This document shows positions 56,557-64,000 of a stretch of DNA of 64,000 nt, one piece after another. The notes beneath the pieces were generated by a model that worked only from the letters and a program-made list of their open reading frames with translations, was not told where the DNA came from and searched no databases. Within the stretch, counting starts at the first letter, position 1, and each line of letters begins with the position of its first letter. Made by a program: the position numbers and the translations under genes. Source of the stretch: DATKNA01 sp963786765 (GTDB lineage: Bacteria; Actinomycetota; Actinomycetes; Actinomycetales; Kineosporiaceae); NCBI GenBank assembly GCA_963786765.1, contig CAWBAJ010000010.1, positions 160,348 to 224,347 of the forward strand, read 5' to 3'.

Positions 56557-57738
56557 TCATCGCGACCCCGCTACCTCCACCAGGCCCGCTTCTGCGCAGG
56601 CGGCCTGCAGGGTGTCGAGGCCGAACGCCTCGACCGGCCCCAGGGCGCCGGCGGCGGGCGGCGCAGGCACGCCGGGGACCAGCCCGGCGAGCGCGCGGGC
56701 GTTCCAGGCGAGCAGGCAGGCGGTCAGGGTGTAGACGTTCGGGCCGGCGAGCTCGATGTGCGCCAGCAGCTCGCCACCGCGGCCGCGGACGTCGGCCGCG
56801 ACCAGCGAGCCCGTCGTCGCGCGGGCTGCCTCGTCCGGGCCGCCGGAGGATCCCCGCGCCGCCCGGCTCACCACCGGCCGCGCCACACGTGCGAGCCCCG
56901 CCCGCAGCGGCGGGAAATGGTCGAGGGCGCCGGCCGCCCGGGCCGCGATGGTGATCGCCGGGGTCAGCCGCCCGAACCAGCCCAGGCCGACCCGCACCGA
57001 GCGGAGGGACGGCTCGAGCCGCGGGAGGAAGAACTGCTCGGTCGCCGGCACCGTGCACACGGACCGCCGCCGTCCGCCGGCGTGGACGTGGAACAGTTCG
57101 GAGCCGGGACGCTGCGGCACGAGCCGGCCGTCGCGCAGCGCGTGCCCGGCGTCGTCCATGATCGTCAGAGCCGAGGCGCGGGTGCCTCCGCTGGCGCCGG
57201 CCACGCCGACGGGCCCCGTCGTGAAGTACCCGACGTCCACGGACGCGGCGGTGCCGACGGCGTCCGCGGCCCTAAGCGCCAGAGCGCCGGCGAGGTTGCC
57301 CGGGACGTAGTCGTAGCCGGAAGCGGTCAGCAGGACGCTGCCGGCGTCCGCCGCCTGCGGCCCGTGCTCCCCCACGACGGAGCGGAGGAAGGATCCCTCG
57401 CCCGTGGAGTCGACGTAGTGGGCACCGGCGGACACCGCGGCCTCGACGGCGGCGCGGCCCCAGCGGGCGAACGGTCCGACCGTCGTGACGAGCACGTCAC
57501 CGCGCTGCACCAGAGCTCGCACCGAGGCCGGCTCGGTGGCCTCGGCGACCTGGAACTCCAGCGGCCCGCCCGGACCGCCGAGCTCCGCCGCGAGAGGGCG
57601 CAGGCGGTCGGCGGTGCGCGCCGCCAGCACCGGCCGGACACCGGCAGCGACCAGAGTCCGCGCGGTCAGGTCGCCCGTGTACCCGGTCGCGCCGAACAGC
57701 ACGATCCGGCCCGTCGGGGCGGACGGGGGGTTGGCCAC
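56557..57738 (-). CDS. saccharopine dehydrogenase-like (trans-acting enoyl reductase-like) protein
   Basis: 393 residues. Rossmann motif RIVLFGATGYTGDLTARTLV, then GDVLVTTVGPFARWGRAAVE, AGAHYVDSTGEGSFLRSVVG and TASGYDYVPGNLAGALALR are the typical saccharopine-dehydrogenase-like pattern. The family includes trans-acting enoyl reductases of mycobacterial lipid synthesis. It is intact. No polyketide genes are nearby, so the substrate is not predicted. Confidence 0.85.
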   Translation of the reverse strand: MANPPSAPTGRIVLFGATGYTGDLTARTLVAAGVRPVLAARTADRLRPLAAELGGPGGPLEFQVAEATEPASVRALVQRGDVLVTTVGPFARWGRAAVEAAVSAGAHYVDSTGEGSFLRSVVGEHGPQAADAGSVLLTASGYDYVPGNLAGALALRAADAVGTAASVDVGYFTTGPVGVAGASGGTRASALTIMDDAGHALRDGRLVPQRPGSELFHVHAGGRRRSVCTVPATEQFFLPRLEPSLRSVRVGLGWFGRLTPAITIAARAAGALDHFPPLRAGLARVARPVVSRAARGSSGGPDEAARATTGSLVAADVRGRGGELLAHIELAGPNVYTLTACLLAWNARALAGLVPGVPAPPAAGALGPVEAFGLDTLQAACAEAGLVEVAGSR

Positions 57739-57821
57739 GGCTCGCCTCCTCGTGGCGCGGGGGGCCGTCGTACGCTGACCGGGCGTTGGATGCAGCGCCC
57801 GCGACGTCCTGGAGGTCCATC

Positions 57822-58823
57822 GTGTCAGTCGCCCCCGACGGACGCCGTCTGCTGCGGGTCGAGGCCCGCAACGCAGCGGTGCCGATCGAGCGCAAGCCGT
57901 CGTGGATCCGGACGACGGCGCGGATGGGCCCGGAGTACCGCGAGCTGACCGCCCTGGTGAAGCGCGAGGGACTGCACACGGTCTGCCAGGAGGCGGCCTG
58001 CCCGAACATCTTCGAGTGCTGGGAGGACCGCGAGGCCACGTTCCTCATCGGTGGCGACGAGTGCAGCCGCCGGTGCGACTTCTGCCAGATCCACAGCGGC
58101 AAGCCACAGCCGCTGGACCGGGACGAGCCCCGCCGGGTCGCCGAGAGCGTGCAGGCGATGGGCCTGCGCTACGCCACCGTCACGGGTGTGGCCCGCGACG
58201 ACCTCGAGGACGAGGGCGCCTGGCTGTACGCCGAGACCGTCCGCGCCATCCACGCGCTGAACCCCGGCACCGGCGTCGAGATCCTCGTCCCCGACTTCAG
58301 CGGGAAGCCCCAGCTGCTGCAGCAGGTGTTCGACGCCGCCCCGCAGGTCTTCGCGCACAACCTGGAGACGGTCCCGCGGATCTTCAAGCGGATCCGGCCC
58401 GCGTTCCGGTACGAGCGCAGCCTGGACGTGCTCACCCAGGGACGCCGAGCCGGGATGGTGACGAAGTCGAACCTCATCCTCGGGATGGGCGAGACCCGCG
58501 AGGAGGTTTCGCAGGCGCTGCTCGACCTGCACGAGGCCGGCTGCGACCTCGTGACCATCACGCAGTACCTCCGCCCGTCGCCGCTGCACCACCCGGTGGA
58601 GCGGTGGGTGCGGCCGGAGGAGTTCGTCGAGCTTCGGGAGGAGGCGGACGCGATCGGCTTCGCCGGAGTCATGTCCGGGCCGCTGGTGCGCTCGTCGTAC
58701 CGGGCCGGACGGCTCTGGGCGCAGGCGATGCGGCGGCGAGGCGAGGACCTGCCGCCCGCTCTGGCGCACCTGGCGGACGCCGGGACGGCCCGGCAGGAGG
58801 CGGCGGGTCTGCTCGGCGCCTGA
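57822..58823 (+). CDS. lipA: lipoyl synthase (radical SAM)
   Basis: 333 residues from GTG 57822 behind GGAGG. It carries both iron-sulfur motifs: CQEAACPNIFEC (auxiliary cluster, CX4CX5C) and CSRRCDFCQI (radical SAM CX3CX2C). LEILVPDFSGKPQLLQ-like text, KSNLILGMGETREEVSQALL and the C-terminal VRSSYRAGRLWAQ are further family signs. It inserts two sulfurs into the octanoyl group placed by LipB. No frameshift. Confidence 0.96.
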   Translation: MSVAPDGRRLLRVEARNAAVPIERKPSWIRTTARMGPEYRELTALVKREGLHTVCQEAACPNIFECWEDREATFLIGGDECSRRCDFCQIHSGKPQPLDRDEPRRVAESVQAMGLRYATVTGVARDDLEDEGAWLYAETVRAIHALNPGTGVEILVPDFSGKPQLLQQVFDAAPQVFAHNLETVPRIFKRIRPAFRYERSLDVLTQGRRAGMVTKSNLILGMGETREEVSQALLDLHEAGCDLVTITQYLRPSPLHHPVERWVRPEEFVELREEADAIGFAGVMSGPLVRSSYRAGRLWAQAMRRRGEDLPPALAHLADAGTARQEAAGLLGA

Positions 58824-58864
58824 GGGGCTCCTGGCACGCCTGCCTGAGCACGTATCCTGCGGGC

Positions 58865-59586
58865 ATGGCGCGCACCGACAGCAAGGCCGAGCGCGAAAGC
58901 CGGCGGGGGCAAGAAACCCGGCCGCCTCTCCCAGCTCCGTCAGATCTACACGGTCACGCGCCAGGCGGACCCCAAGCTGCCGCTGTGGATGCTGGGCGGC
59001 TTCGTCGTCACACTGCTCGTCGCGTTCGGTCTCGGGCGTGCTGATCGGGCACGCGGTCTATCTCACGATCCTGGGCGTGCCGCTCGCCGTCATGGTCGCG
59101 TTGGTGATCATGTCGCGCCTTGCCGAGCGCAGCGCCTATCAGCGGATGGCGGGCCAGCCCGGCGTGGCGGGCGCCGTCCTCAAGAACATCCGGCGCGGCT
59201 GGTACGTCGAGGACGAGCCCGTCGCCGTCGATCCGCGCACCCGCGACCTGGTCTTCCGCGCGATCGGCAGGCCGGGCGTGGCCCTGGTCACCGAGGGTCC
59301 GCTGCCGCGGGTCCAGCGGCTCGTCGACGGCGAGCGCAAGCGCATCACGCGGGTCCTGGGGACGAACGTGCCGATCATGGTCGTCCACGTCGGGGACGGC
59401 GAGGGCCAGGTGCCGTTGCGCCGGCTCAACAGCACCCTCATGAAGAGCCGCCCGACCCTCACGAAGACCGAGGTCAGCCAGGTCATCGGCCGGCTGCGGG
59501 CGCTGGGCGCCGTCCGCCCGCCCATCCCGAAGGGCATCGACCCCACCCGGGTGCGCCCGGACCGCAAGGGAGTACGCGGCCGCTGA
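58865..59586 (+). CDS. DUF4191 membrane protein, two frameshifts
   Basis: About 241 residues. MARTDSKAERESRR, then after a slip near 58910 GRLSQLRQIYTVTRQADPKL, and after another near 59030 VYLTILGVPLAVMVALVIMS, then ERSAYQRMAGQPGVAGAVLK, RRGWYVEDEPVAVDPRTRDL and VGDGEGQVPLRRLNSTLMKS. Two membrane helices and a soluble C-terminal domain match DUF4191. From family knowledge it follows lipA in mycobacteria (Rv2219). Function unknown. Confidence 0.85.
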
Positions 59587-59740
59587 TCGCTGCGAGGCGT
59601 TTCCAAACTCGTTCGTTCGGGGTGATGCGCCCGTAATGCCGAACCGATCGACTGGACCGGCACGAACAGGTCGCCGCTACACCCGCGCCGACGGCGTGCC
59701 GAGACAAGGCAGGCATCCGTTCCGCCGCCCGGAGGTTCCC

Positions 59741-59976
59741 ATGCTCACCGCCGCCACGTCCGAGGTCGTGCGACTCATGGCCGACTTCGTCCGGCGAATC
59801 GACGCCGAGCTGGCCGAGTCGGCCGTCCGCAACGCCGAGTCGGGCGTCCGGGCGCACCACCAGCGTCGGGTCGAGGAGGTCCGGACCCTGAGCGACCTGC
59901 AGGCGCTCGAGTCCCGCGCCGCTCGGCAGCTCGACCGTCGCGGTCTGAGCGGACCGGCGCCGGATCAGCGCCGCGG
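59741..59976 (+). CDS. small hypothetical protein, C terminus uncertain
   Basis: GGAGG precedes ATG 59741, reading MLTAATSEVVRLMADFVRRI, DAELAESAVRNAESGVRAHH, then RTLSDLQALESRAARQLDRR. It is helical and hydrophilic. The frame remains open to 60361 over the opposite-strand RDD gene, so a base is probably missing and the true end is likely near 59976. No family is recognised. Confidence 0.4.
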
Positions 59977-60429
59977 TCAGGTCCGCGCCACGAGCGTGGC
60001 CGCCCAGCGGTCGTGCAGCCCGCGGTGGTCGGCGTCCCAGACCAGCGGGGGGATCGCCAGGCAGAGCAGGACGGACCGGATCAGGGCCCTGGCGAACCCG
60101 GGCGCGGCGCCGTCGAGGGCCTCGACACGCATCCCGAGCAGGCGGTGCCCGAGCGTCGCGCCGGCGGTGCCCACGAGCACGACGTTCTCGACGAGCAGCA
60201 CGAGCAGCGGGCCGAACGGCCCCAGGTGGACGTTCCGCAGCAGGCCGCCGGCGATCAGCAGGGCGACGACCCAGTCGACGACCAGCGCGACGAGGCGGCG
60301 TCCGAAGCTCGCCAGCGAGCGGGGGCCGTCCGCGGGCCTGCCGAGGCGCTCCCCCGGGTAGGCTGCCGGCGCGCCGGTCTGGGGGCGCCGCGGCTCCAGC
60401 CAGGAGCCGAGCTCGCGTCGGGAGGCCAC
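59977..60429 (-). CDS. RDD-family membrane protein
   Basis: 150 residues with three membrane helices. SFGRRLVALVVDWVVALLIA carries the RDD signature with Arg and two Asp, then PFGPLLVLLVENVVLVGTAG, ATLGHRLLGMRVEALDG, and HRGLHDRWAATLV at the C terminus. RDD proteins are small membrane proteins, possibly transporters. Its position between DUF4191 and glnA matches the mycobacterial Rv2219A. Confidence 0.9.
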   Translation of the reverse strand: MASRRELGSWLEPRRPQTGAPAAYPGERLGRPADGPRSLASFGRRLVALVVDWVVALLIAGGLLRNVHLGPFGPLLVLLVENVVLVGTAGATLGHRLLGMRVEALDGAAPGFARALIRSVLLCLAIPPLVWDADHRGLHDRWAATLVART

Positions 60430-60519
60430 GTCCCGAGGCTAACGGTCGCTCGGGCGCGGCGGCGCTGCGCGGCCCCGGGAGCGCTCGCCGCAACACGGCC
60501 GGAACCTGCCGGGCGCGTC

Positions 60520-60557
60520 GTAACACCGGTGAAACGGACGGGACACCCTCGGGAAAC
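60520..60557 (+). promoter_or_regulatory. GlnR operator upstream of glnA
   Basis: Two copies of the GlnR half-site pair lie exactly 22 bp apart: GTAAC-N6-GAAAC at 60520-60535 and GACAC-N6-GAAAC at 60542-60557, with 6 nt between. This matches the published GlnR consensus gTnAC-n6-GaAAC in tandem. A weaker GCAAC-N6-GGAAC lies at 60490-60505. glnA starts 88 bp downstream. GlnR is the nitrogen regulator of actinomycetes. Confidence 0.85.
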
Positions 60558-60644
60558 TGCCCCCGCATAGCGTCCCGTGCAGTTTCGGGACGCGCCGACG
60601 GCGCCGGCGTCCTGCCCCTCGTGCCCGCTCCCTGAGGAGGTTGG

Positions 60645-62076
60645 ATGTTCAGCAACGCCGACGACGTCGCTCAAGTTCATCGCCGACCAGGACGTGAAGT
60701 TCATCGACGTCCGGTTCTGCGACCTGCCCGGCACCATGCAGCACTTCAACGTGCCGGCATCGCGGTCGACGAGGACTTCTTCGTCAACGGTCAGATGTTC
60801 GACGGCTCGTCGATCCGCGGCTTCCAGGCGATCAACGAGTCCGACATGAAGCTCATCCCGGACCTGACGACCGCCTACGTCGACCCGTTCCGGGCCGAGA
60901 AGACGCTGAACGTCAACTTCAGCATCGTCGACCCGTACACCGACGAGCCCTACAGCCGCGACCCGCGCCAGGTCGCCCGCAAGGCCGAGGCCTACCTGCG
61001 AGTCGACCGGCATCGCCGACACCGCGTTCTTCGCGCCCGAGGCCGAGTTCTACGTCTTCGACGACGTCCGCTTCGAGACGAAGCAGAACGCGGGCTACTA
61101 CTACATCGACTCCATCGAGGGCGCCTGGAACACCGGGCCGGGTCGAGGAGGGCGGCAACCGCGGCTACAAGACGCGGTACAAGGGCGGGTACTTCCCCGT
61201 GCCGCCGGTCGACCACTACGCCGACCTGCGCGACCAGATCATCCTCGCGCTGGACGCCCTCGGCCTGCAGGTCGAGCGCGCGCACCACGAGGTCGGCACG
61301 GCCGGCCAGGCCGAGATCAACTACCGGTTCGACTCGCTGCTGAAGCAGCGCCGACAAGGTGATGATCTTCAAGTACGTCGTGAAGAACGTCGCGTGGGCG
61401 AACGGCAAGACGGCGACGTTCATGCCGAAGCCGCTCTTCGGCGACAACGGCTCGGGCATGCACTGCCACCAGTCGCTGTGGAAGGACGGCGACCCGCTGT
61501 TCTACGACGAGCGCGGCTACGGCGGCCTGTCGGACCTCGCCCGCTGGTACATCGGCGGTCTGCTGCACCACGCGCCGTCGCTGCTGGCGTTCACCAACCC
61601 GACGGTGAACTCCTACCACCGCCTCGTGCCGGGCTTCGAGGCGCCGGTCAACCTCGTCTACTCGGCGCGCAACCGCTCGGCGTGCGTCCGCATCCCGGTG
61701 ACGGGGTCGAACCCGAAGGCGAAGCGCATCGAGTTCCGCGTGCCGGACCCGTCGGCGCAACCCGTACCTGGCGTTCTCGGCCCAGCTGCTCGCCGGGCAT
61801 CGACGGCATCAAGAACCGGATCGAGCCGCCGGCCCCGGTCGACAAGGACCTCTACGAGCTGCCGCCGGAGGAGCACGCCGAGATCGCGCAGGTGCCGGGC
61901 TCGCTGCCGCGCCGTCCTCGACGCCCTCGAGGCCGACCACGACTACCTGCTCGGACAGCGGCGTCTTCACCGACGACCTGATCGAGACGTAGATCGACTT
62001 CAAGCGCGCCACCGAGGTCGACCCGATCCGGCTGCGCCCGCACCCGCACGAGTTCGAGCTGTACTACGACTGCTGA
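60645..62076 (+). CDS. glnA: glutamine synthetase type I, broken by many single-base errors
   Basis: Span of about 477 codons, the length of type I GlnA. Pieces in different frames read VKFIDVRFCDLPGTMQHFNV, MFDGSSIRGFQAINESDMKL, FFAPEAEFYVFDDVRFETKQ, GGYFPVPPVDHYADLRDQII, QVERAHHEVGTAGQAEINYR, SGMHCHQSLWKDGDPLFYDE, and the adenylylation-site motif DLYELPPEE. At least eight indels and a TAG at 61990-61992 (where Trp of ETWIDFKRATEVDP is expected) interrupt it. All catalytic motifs survive, so sequence error is far likelier than gene death. It joins ammonium and glutamate using ATP. Confidence 0.9.
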
Positions 62077-62133
62077 CCCTGCGAGGAGTCGACCTGCAGT
62101 TGGCCGTTCCTCTCCTGGCGAGCGCAACGGATC

Positions 62134-62169
62134 CGCACCCGCCGCGGCAGCCTACGGCGTGCGGGTGCG
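62134..62169 (+). terminator. hairpin downstream of glnA
   Basis: Nine-bp arms CGCACCCGC (62134-62142) and GCGGGTGCG (62161-62169) lie 57 nt after the glnA stop, with a GC-rich 18-nt loop. It is a probable terminator, without a T-run. Confidence 0.5.
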
Positions 62170-62403
62170 TACCTCTCGGACCCCCTGAACGGCTCTCTTA
62201 GAGGCCGACCGTCCGCGGACCTTCCGGCCGCGTCGTCGAAGTCGACCACGCAGGAATCAAAGACGCTAGTCTCCGGTTTCATCTGTTCGACTCGAGTCGC
62301 CTCGCTGATCGCTCGATTCGTGCGGCTACCCGCCCGCGACCCCTCGCCCCTGACACCGTTCCCTTCAGGACGCTGACACGAGGCCGGCGCGAGAGGGGGA
62401 CCC

Positions 62404-62727
62404 GTGTCCAGGAGACTCACGCGCCAGCGGATCGACGGCGACCTCGGCTCCAGCGCATCGAGTTCAGCCTCGTGGTCGCCGCGATGGCGGCCATGATCCT
62501 CGTGTTCGTGCTCGGCGTCGGCCGCGTGGTCGGGGATGCTGTTCCACGGCTGCCACGAGCTCAGCGCTCAGCTGGACGCCGGGGCCAGTGCGTCGCACCC
62601 AGCCGCCCGCGGCCGGCCACGACCCCAAGGACGGCTGCGGCCCGCCGCGCCCCGGGCTCCACAGCCAGGACGTGGACCACCGGCAGGGCCCCGGACGAAC
62701 GACCTCGGCAGCTCCGACGACATGTGA
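62404..62727 (+). CDS. putative small single-pass membrane protein, frameshifted
   Basis: A GTG at 62404 opens VSRRLTRQRIDGDL. After a shift near 62450 the frame reads RIEFSLVVAAMAAMILVFVL, GVGRVVG, a single membrane helix, and after another near 62535 FHGCHELSAQLDAGASASHP. The parts join into about 107 residues, but errors make the limits uncertain. No family is recognised. Confidence 0.3.
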
Positions 62728-63078
62728 GCCCGGCGGCGGCGCCTCGCGCGGCCACGACAGCGGGGGTCGGGCGCTGGTCCCACTGCGCCGCGGCGGGAGA
62801 GCTGGTGCTCGGACGCCGCGCCCGCGTCGACCACGAGGAGCATCGATGCCCAGGTACCTGATGGTCTACGGCGACGACGAGCAGGTCGTCCGCGGACCTA
62901 CGACGATGTGGACGTCGTTCCGAGAGGACGGTGACGGTCCTCTTCCGCGGGAACGACGCCATCCTGCGCGTCCGCGACGAGCACGTCAGTCGCTCGAACA
63001 CGTCGATTGACCGCGACGTCGTCCGGACACAAGGGTTCCCGCTCCATGCCGTGAGAAGCCCCACAGGCTACGGAGTCG
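62728..63078. other. degraded or error-rich stretch with coding remnants
   Basis: Short pieces in different plus-strand frames look protein-like: GRWSHCAAAGELVLGRRARV, MPRYLMVYGDDEQVVRG, YDDVDVVPR and VLFRGNDAILRVRDEHVSRS. They may be one small gene of about 100 residues disrupted by indels. I cannot name it. Confidence 0.3.
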
Positions 63079-63100
63079 TAACCTACGCATCCGTAAGTTA
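63079..63100. promoter_or_regulatory. TetR-type palindrome upstream of the ferredoxin reductase gene
   Basis: Arms TAACCTACG and CGTAAGTTA flank CATC (63079-63100); one mismatch in 9 bp. The element lies 10 bp before the GTG start, where a bound repressor would block transcription. The arms resemble operators of TetR regulators, judged by size and symmetry only. Confidence 0.5.
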
Positions 63101-63110
63101 GGCTCGCCGT

Positions 63111-64000
63111 GTGACCGACCCTGCGGCGCTCGAGCGCGCCCGTAGACGACCGCTCGGCCGGCTGGTCGGTGGTCCCGCGGGCCGGGTCGCCCAGCCCGTC
63201 GTCACGCCCCTGGTTCCGCCGACTACCTCGACCTCGTCGCCCCGTTGCGCGCGCGGCGCGGACCTGGGCCCGGGTCCTGGACATCGTCCGTGAGACCCCG
63301 AACGCCGTCACCCTCGTCCTGCGCCCGGGGCGGACTCGGCCGGCCACACGCGCCGGGCGGTACGTGCGCTCGGCGTGGACGTCGACGGCGTGCCGCACTG
63401 GCGGGCCTACTCGCTCACGTCTCCCCCGGCCACCCACGAACGAGACGGGCTCATACGAATCAGGCGAAGGCCATGCCGGACGGAAAGGAGCGGCTACCGT
63501 CCGGCGGCTGCGCCCCGGCGCGCTGCTCCAGCTCGACCAGGCAGGCGACTTCGTCCTCGGCGCCCACCCCGGCCCAGACCTCTTCGTCACGGCCGGCTCC
63601 GGCATCACCCCGTGATCGGCATCTTCCGGCACGCACTCCACGAGCTCGACGACGTCGTTCCTCGTGCACTCCGCGCCGACGCCGGACGACATCGTCTTCG
63701 CGGCCGAGCTGCGCTGCTGAGCCGAAAGGGCCGGCGGCGGCTGGTCGAGCGGCACACCAACCGCGACGGGGCAACCTCGCAGTCTCCGACCTCGACGACC
63801 TCGTGCCGACTGGCGCAGCGGCAGACGTGGGTGCGGGCCGACCGCGATGCTCGACGACCTCGGAGGCCCACTCGTCGGGCGCGGCGTGGCGAATCGCTGC
63901 ACGTCGAGCGCCTCCGCCCACCGTCGTCGCCACCAGCGAGGGCGGACACCCTGACCTTCGGCGCACCGGCCGGTGGTCGAGGCGGACGGCGCGACCCCGA
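63111..64000 (+). CDS. ferredoxin reductase-like flavoprotein, many frameshifts, runs off the right edge
   Basis: GTG 63111 reads VTDPAALERARRRPLGRLVG. Later pieces in other frames are VLDIVRETPNAVTLVLRPG, HWRAYSLTSP (FAD-binding RxYS), RRLRPGALLQLDQAGDFVLG, and LFVTAGSGITPVIGIFRHAL (NAD(P) binding). This is the reductase that feeds electrons to acyl-CoA desaturases in actinobacteria (the Rv3230c type). A desaturase gene would be expected after the window. At least five single-base shifts occur in 900 bp. Confidence 0.7.

Noticed and set aside
1..64000. tRNA, rRNA and CRISPR arrays
   Set aside because: I saw no spaced identical repeats of CRISPR type and no cloverleaf-like or rRNA-like segments by eye; a scan with a tRNA or CRISPR finder would settle this.

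Overview
The window is a high-GC actinobacterial chromosome segment, most likely from the Pseudonocardiaceae or a close relative. Supporting signs are GTG starts, strong GC bias at third codon positions, a mycothiol-dependent formaldehyde dehydrogenase, two F420-type luciferase-like oxidoreductases, MmpL and PadR/CGNR-type genes, and a GlnR box in front of glnA. No rRNA, tRNA, CRISPR array or replication origin was seen. Gene functions are assigned by reading translated motifs only; no database search was run.

Layout. 1-20 kb is mixed accessory and housekeeping content: a truncated XRE/NB-ARC regulator, an EamA exporter divergent from its likely CGNR regulator, an orphan phage-tail-tube-like protein facing a WD40 protein, membrane and stress proteins, an M20 peptidase, an ArsB-like permease, AzlCD, an aldo/keto reductase, PspC, a degenerate GGDEF protein, a large TPR/Sel1 protein and a LigD-type DNA ligase. 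19.3-23.9 kb is a PadR-controlled cassette: LmbE-like deacetylase, BBE-type FAD oxidase, a 43-residue Cys/His/Trp-rich peptide and an MFS exporter, the last two overlapping by 4 nt.

23.9-29.6 kb holds the most interesting locus. An EACC1-domain protein is coupled to a caspase-like protease with an EF-hand-like loop and a multi-span membrane C terminus, and it diverges from a GH97 glycosidase/aminotransferase pair. A 1,144-residue secreted Ig-repeat protein and mscR follow. 34.9-37.8 kb is an insertion-sequence island: an IS110-type transposase and an IS256-type element with clear terminal repeats and an 8-bp target duplication, its transposase broken twice.

38-64 kb is richer in core genes: menC, lpdA, the two-lipoyl-domain E2 (sucB/odhB), a TIGR01777 epimerase, lipB, lipA, DUF4191, RDD and glnA. 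From memory this follows the mycobacterial order dlaT-Rv2216-lipB-lipA-Rv2219-Rv2219A-glnA1, here interrupted by a pseudokinase, an amine-oxidase-like flavoprotein, peptidase S51, MmpL, an LLM oxidoreductase and a saccharopine-dehydrogenase-like gene. E2, LipB, LipA and lipoamide dehydrogenase together make and use protein-bound lipoate. glnA sits behind a textbook GlnR operator. The window ends in a ferredoxin-reductase-like gene behind a TetR-type palindrome.

Sequence quality matters. Single-base indels break many genes whose motifs are otherwise intact. They are sparse at the left and dense after about 47 kb; glnA alone needs many corrections and has one in-frame TAG. They are treated here as probable assembly errors. 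Two families of dispersed hairpins (four copies and two copies) punctuate the intergenic spaces.
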